A DNA stretch of 7,071 bases, from positions 1 through 7,071 of the forward strand of contig JAFADT010000485.1 in NCBI GenBank assembly GCA_023424585.1, in the 5' to 3' direction. A program made the position numbers and the translations under genes. This document shows, one piece after another, positions 4,904 through 7,071 of the stretch (position 1 is the first letter of the stretch; every line of letters starts with the position of its first letter). This DNA comes from Pseudomonadota bacterium (GTDB taxonomy: Bacteria; Myxococcota; Myxococcia; Myxococcales; Myxococcaceae). Under the pieces are notes generated by a model. The model was not told the origin of the DNA. It saw nothing but the letters and a program-made list of their open reading frames with translations, and did no database searches.

Positions 4904-5698
4904 TCAGGCGGCGTCAGCGTCCAGCGAAGCGAAGAGCCTCAGGGTGGCCGGGGGAATGGCCTCCAGCGCGGCGACGAGCGGCACGGTGAAGCGATTGAAG
5001 GTGGGGTCGAAGTGCGGCGGCGCGATGAAGCGCGCGCCCAGCTTCTCCGCGAACAGCGACACGATGCGCGGCATGCGCAGGGCCTTCAGGTGACCCTGGC
5101 GGGCCCGGGCGCGCTGCTCCGGGGTGAGGCGGGGCGCCAGGGGCTCCGCGGGCGGCGGAGGAAAGTCCCGGGTCCGTACGCGGAAGGCGTCGGTCACCCA
5201 GCCCCTGCGCGCGGCGGCCAGGTAGTACAGGTCCGCCTCCTCCTGTGAGTCCGTCTCCATGTTGGCCGCGGCGATCCAATGGGTGACGCCGCGCTCGAGG
5301 CTCGCGCGGTACAGGCCCGCCTGGAGCTTCAGCACCGCCTTGCGCGGGCTGCCCTGGATGGCGCAGTAGCGCGTGGTCTCCGCGAACACGCGGCCCGGGG
5401 CGACCAGCCGCGACAGGTCGAGCTTCTTCTCGATGTCCAGCCCCACCACCGTGTCCGCGAAGGCGGCGACCTCCGCGTTGGGCGTCAGCAGGCGGACCGT
5501 CGCCACCGGCTCCCCGGCCGCGTAGACGACGACGTGGGCGGTGGTGCGGAGCGTGTCGAAGCAGTCCGCCTCGCGCGGGGCCCGCGGCCGCTTGGGCCCC
5601 AGCATCCGCAGCTCCTCGCCGAAGACCTGGTAACGGACGCGGAGGGCGTCATCCAGCTCGCGCTGCGCAGTGGCGACGCGGCAACTCAATGAGGACAT
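4904..5698 (-). CDS. GNAT-fold N-acyltransferase, FeeM / LuxI / exosortase-associated acyltransferase-like
   Basis: 264 residues from the ATG at 5698. The frame stays open to 5851, but the extra N-terminus is low-complexity and the family's conserved start (CRVATAQRELDDALRVRYQVF) begins directly after this ATG. The Shine-Dalgarno is weak (GGAAGCGAG). Visible landmarks are RYQVFGEEL (22-30), the acidic DCFDT (45-49), strands HVVVYAAGEPVATVRLL (55-71), and AETTRYCAI-GSPRKAV-LQAGLYRASLERGVTHWI (106-142), the GNAT core. RYxVFxEE followed by an acidic residue pair and E-x-x-R is shared by LuxI-type signal synthases, FeeM N-acyl amino acid synthases, OlsB ornithine N-acyltransferases and PEP-CTERM/exosortase-associated acyltransferases. 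All of these transfer a fatty acyl group from acyl carrier protein or CoA to an amine. I favour a FeeM-like N-acyl amino acid synthase; donor and acceptor are unknown. The C-terminal third (about 180-264) is not recognised. It is probably the first gene of an operon with the downstream oxidase. Confidence 0.8.
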   Translation of the reverse strand: MSSLSCRVATAQRELDDALRVRYQVFGEELRMLGPKRPRAPREADCFDTLRTTAHVVVYAAGEPVATVRLLTPNAEVAAFADTVVGLDIEKKLDLSRLVAPGRVFAETTRYCAIQGSPRKAVLKLQAGLYRASLERGVTHWIAAANMETDSQEEADLYYLAAARRGWVTDAFRVRTRDFPPPPAEPLAPRLTPEQRARARQGHLKALRMPRIVSLFAEKLGARFIAPPHFDPTFNRFTVPLVAALEAIPPATLRLFASLDADAA

Positions 5699-5764
5699 GG
5701 CGGGTCTCGCTTCCACGGTGCTGGCCAGACGGTGTGTCCGGCCCCGACCTTTCATTCGTCGCGG

Positions 5765-5782
5765 CTCGGCCGAGTGCGCGCA
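5765..5782. repeat. Two abutting perfect palindromes
   Basis: CTCGGCCGAG (5765-5774) is followed without a gap by TGCGCGCA (5775-5782). Both are perfect palindromes, located 67 bp upstream of the acyltransferase start. Each is a possible protein-binding site, but short palindromes are frequent at this GC content. Confidence 0.35.
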
Positions 5783-5856
5783 TGGGTTGTCTTTTTTCGA
5801 TGAGCCCGGCCCACCGCTCGCCACCCCTGGCCGCCCCACCCCGTGGCGCATGGCCC

Positions 5857-5875
5857 GCGTCCCCTGGCGGGACGC
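5857..5875 (+). promoter_or_regulatory. Strong stem-loop upstream of aspartate decarboxylase
   Basis: GCGTCCC (5857-5863) and GGGACGC (5869-5875) are perfect complements around a 5-nt loop CTGGC. The structure ends 16 bases before the Shine-Dalgarno at 5892. It could be an operator or a 5' leader hairpin; there is no T tract for a terminator. Confidence 0.4.
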
Positions 5876-5891
5876 AAGTTGGACAGACGCT

Positions 5892-5899
5892 GGAGGAGG
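5892..5899 (+). promoter_or_regulatory. Shine-Dalgarno of aspartate 4-decarboxylase
   Basis: GGAGGAGG lies 5 nt before the ATG at 5905, a strong site that decides the start. Confidence 0.85.
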
Positions 5900-5904
5900 A
5901 CGCC

Positions 5905-7071
5905 ATGACCGAGCAGACGCCCGAGCCCTCGGGAATCCCTTCCGACCGTGAGCTGCGCAAGCTCAGTCCCTTCGAGCTGAAGGACGCGCTCCTCCAGGTC
6001 GCGGACGAAGCCGTGAAGACCCGCGAGGCGGTGATGCTCAACGCGGGCCGGGGCAACCCCAACTGGATCGCCGCCACGCCGCGCGAGGCGTTCTTCCTCC
6101 TGGGCCAGTTCGCGCTCGCGGAGAGCCGGCGCGCCTGGGGTGTCCCCGCGGTGGGGCTCGCGGGCATGCCCCGGTCACCCGGGATTGCCCGGCGGCTGCA
6201 CGACTTCCTCGACGCGAGCGACGACGAGCCCGCCGTGCAGTTGTTGCGCGGCGCGCTGACGTATGGGGAGCACACGCTCGGCTTCCATCCGGACCGGTTC
6301 GTCTGGGAGCTCGCGGACGCCGTCATCGGAGACAACTATCCGGTGCCGGACCGGATGCTCCCCCACGCCGAGCGCATCGTGCAGGAGTACCTGGCGCGAG
6401 AGCTGTTCGCGGGACGGGCGCCCTCCGGGCGCTTCGACCTCTTCGCGGTGGAGGGGGGCACCGCGGGCATCACCTATCTCTTCCAGTCGCTGAGGGCGAA
6501 CGGCCTGCTGCGCAAGGGAGACACCATCGCGCTGGGCGCGCCCCTCTTCACGCCGTACCTGGAGATCCCCCATCTTGAGGAGTTCAGCCTGCGCACGGTG
6601 GACATCCTGCAGAGCGCCACCACGAAGGACGGCGACCACACCTGGCAGTACCCGGACGCGGAGCTGCGCAAGCTGGAGGACCCGCGCATCAAGGCCTTCT
6701 TCGTCGTCAACCCGTCCAACCCGGGCGCGGTGGCCATGCGCAAGGAATCCGTCCACAAGCTGGTGGAGCTGGTGCGCAAGCACCGGCCGGACCTGTTGAT
6801 CATCACCGACGACGTCTACGGGACGTTCGTCAACGGCTTCCGTTCGCTGGCCGCGGAGCTGCCTCGAAACACGCTGCTGGTGTACTCGTACTCCAAGCAC
6901 TTCGGCTGCACGGGCTGGCGGCTGGGCGTGGTGGCGCTCCACGAGGACAACATCCTGGACGCGCTGCTGGCGAAGCAGCCCACCTCCGAGCGCGCTCGGC
7001 TGGAGGCGCGGTATGGCGCCATCTCGTTGCATCCGGGGCGGCTGAAGTTCATCGACCGGATGGTGGCGGAC
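5905..7071 (+). CDS. asdA: Aspartate 4-decarboxylase (PLP-dependent, aspartate aminotransferase fold), 3' partial
   Basis: The frame is open from ATG 5905 to the window end, giving 389 residues without a stop; the family is usually about 530-550 residues, so roughly 150 are missing. The enzyme removes the beta-carboxyl of L-aspartate to give L-alanine and CO2, and has some aspartate transaminase activity. The N-terminal signature LNAGRGNPNW-AATPREAFFLLGQFAL (46-71) is characteristic of this family as I know it. PLP-site residues are visible: VVNPSNPGA (267-275), with Asn269 the likely cofactor-contacting asparagine; DDVYGTF (302-308), with Asp302 expected to contact the pyridine nitrogen and Tyr305 the cofactor; and YSYSKHFGCTGWRLG (327-341), with Lys331 forming the Schiff base. 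Cytosolic. It is transcribed away from the acyltransferase. It could supply alanine to the synthetase or simply be amino-acid metabolism bordering the cluster; the window cannot decide. Confidence 0.93.
   Translation, partial: MTEQTPEPSGIPSDRELRKLSPFELKDALLQVADEAVKTREAVMLNAGRGNPNWIAATPREAFFLLGQFALAESRRAWGVPAVGLAGMPRSPGIARRLHDFLDASDDEPAVQLLRGALTYGEHTLGFHPDRFVWELADAVIGDNYPVPDRMLPHAERIVQEYLARELFAGRAPSGRFDLFAVEGGTAGITYLFQSLRANGLLRKGDTIALGAPLFTPYLEIPHLEEFSLRTVDILQSATTKDGDHTWQYPDAELRKLEDPRIKAFFVVNPSNPGAVAMRKESVHKLVELVRKHRPDLLIITDDVYGTFVNGFRSLAAELPRNTLLVYSYSKHFGCTGWRLGVVALHEDNILDALLAKQPTSERARLEARYGAISLHPGRLKFIDRMVAD

Larger units (their letters stand above)
5699..5904. promoter_or_regulatory. 206-bp divergent intergenic region
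   Basis: It separates the start codons of the acyltransferase (minus) and aspartate decarboxylase (plus), so both promoters should lie here. I cannot assign clear -35/-10 or -24/-12 boxes. The region holds two abutting palindromes (5765-5782), a run of six T (5792-5797) that is the most AT-rich spot, and a 7-bp stem-loop (5857-5875) near the decarboxylase start. No small gene with a convincing ribosome binding site is seen. Confidence 0.55.

Noticed and set aside
4186..4989. Plus-strand open frame of about 267 codons opposite the oxidase gene
   Set aside because: It is antisense to a recognisable heme-oxygenase-fold gene, has an artefactual composition, and runs on into the end of the acyltransferase gene.
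5765..5797. Palindrome followed by T6 as an intrinsic terminator
   Set aside because: The palindrome has no loop, the T run starts 17 bp after it, and no plus-strand gene ends upstream.
5699..5851. N-terminal extension of the acyltransferase (51 extra codons, with another internal ATG at 5755)
   Set aside because: The added residues are low complexity, neither alternative start has a recognisable ribosome binding site, and the family's conserved region starts just after the ATG at 5698.
6291..6299. Second copy of GGACCGGTT, matching one arm of the inverted repeat at 2981-3012
   Set aside because: It is a single half-site inside the decarboxylase coding sequence with no partner arm nearby; most likely chance.
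5649..6335. Minus-strand open frame across the divergent region and start of the decarboxylase
   Set aside because: It overlaps the well-conserved decarboxylase N-terminus and the acyltransferase start; the translation is Ser/Arg/Ala-rich and has no recognisable domain.

Overview
The window is GC-rich, with strongly G/C-biased third codon positions, tightly packed genes and a peptide synthetase. I read it as myxobacterial (Myxococcota, Myxococcus/Corallococcus-like); this is inferred from composition and gene content, not from a marker gene. It lies at the edge of a secondary-metabolite or lipid-modification locus.

Layout: (1) 3-707 (+) is the 3' end of a non-ribosomal peptide synthetase (NRPS): the end of an adenylation domain, a carrier domain with its phosphopantetheine serine, and no thioesterase. 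(2) 736-1512 and 1512-2351 (+) are two translationally coupled alpha/beta hydrolases. The first has lost the nucleophile and histidine positions of the triad. The second has cysteine as nucleophile. They may serve as the release or editing factors the synthetase lacks. (3) 2474-2899 (+) is a small secreted, low-complexity, acidic protein of unknown function. (4) 3028-4113 (+) is a GAF/LuxR-type regulator preceded by a perfect 9-bp inverted repeat that touches its ribosome binding site. (5) On the minus strand, 5698-4904 (a FeeM/LuxI-like GNAT acyltransferase) is followed by 4821-4135 (a heme-oxygenase-fold, probably diiron, oxidase). The pair looks like an operon and converges on the regulator. 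(6) 5905-7071 (+) is the first ~389 codons of aspartate 4-decarboxylase, divergent from the acyltransferase across a 206-bp intergenic region with a strong stem-loop.

Working together (inference): the synthetase loads and tethers an amino acid or short peptide. The hydrolase pair may release or proofread it. The acyltransferase could join an acyl group to an amine, and the oxidase could modify the product. The regulator sits between the two arms and may control one or both. Several parts (adenylation-carrier protein, two characteristic hydrolases, acyltransferase) resemble accessory genes of exosortase-A loci, although no exosortase is visible. The aspartate decarboxylase may be ordinary metabolism bordering the cluster. 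There are no tRNA, rRNA, CRISPR or mobile elements, and no gene-free stretch longer than about 206 bases.
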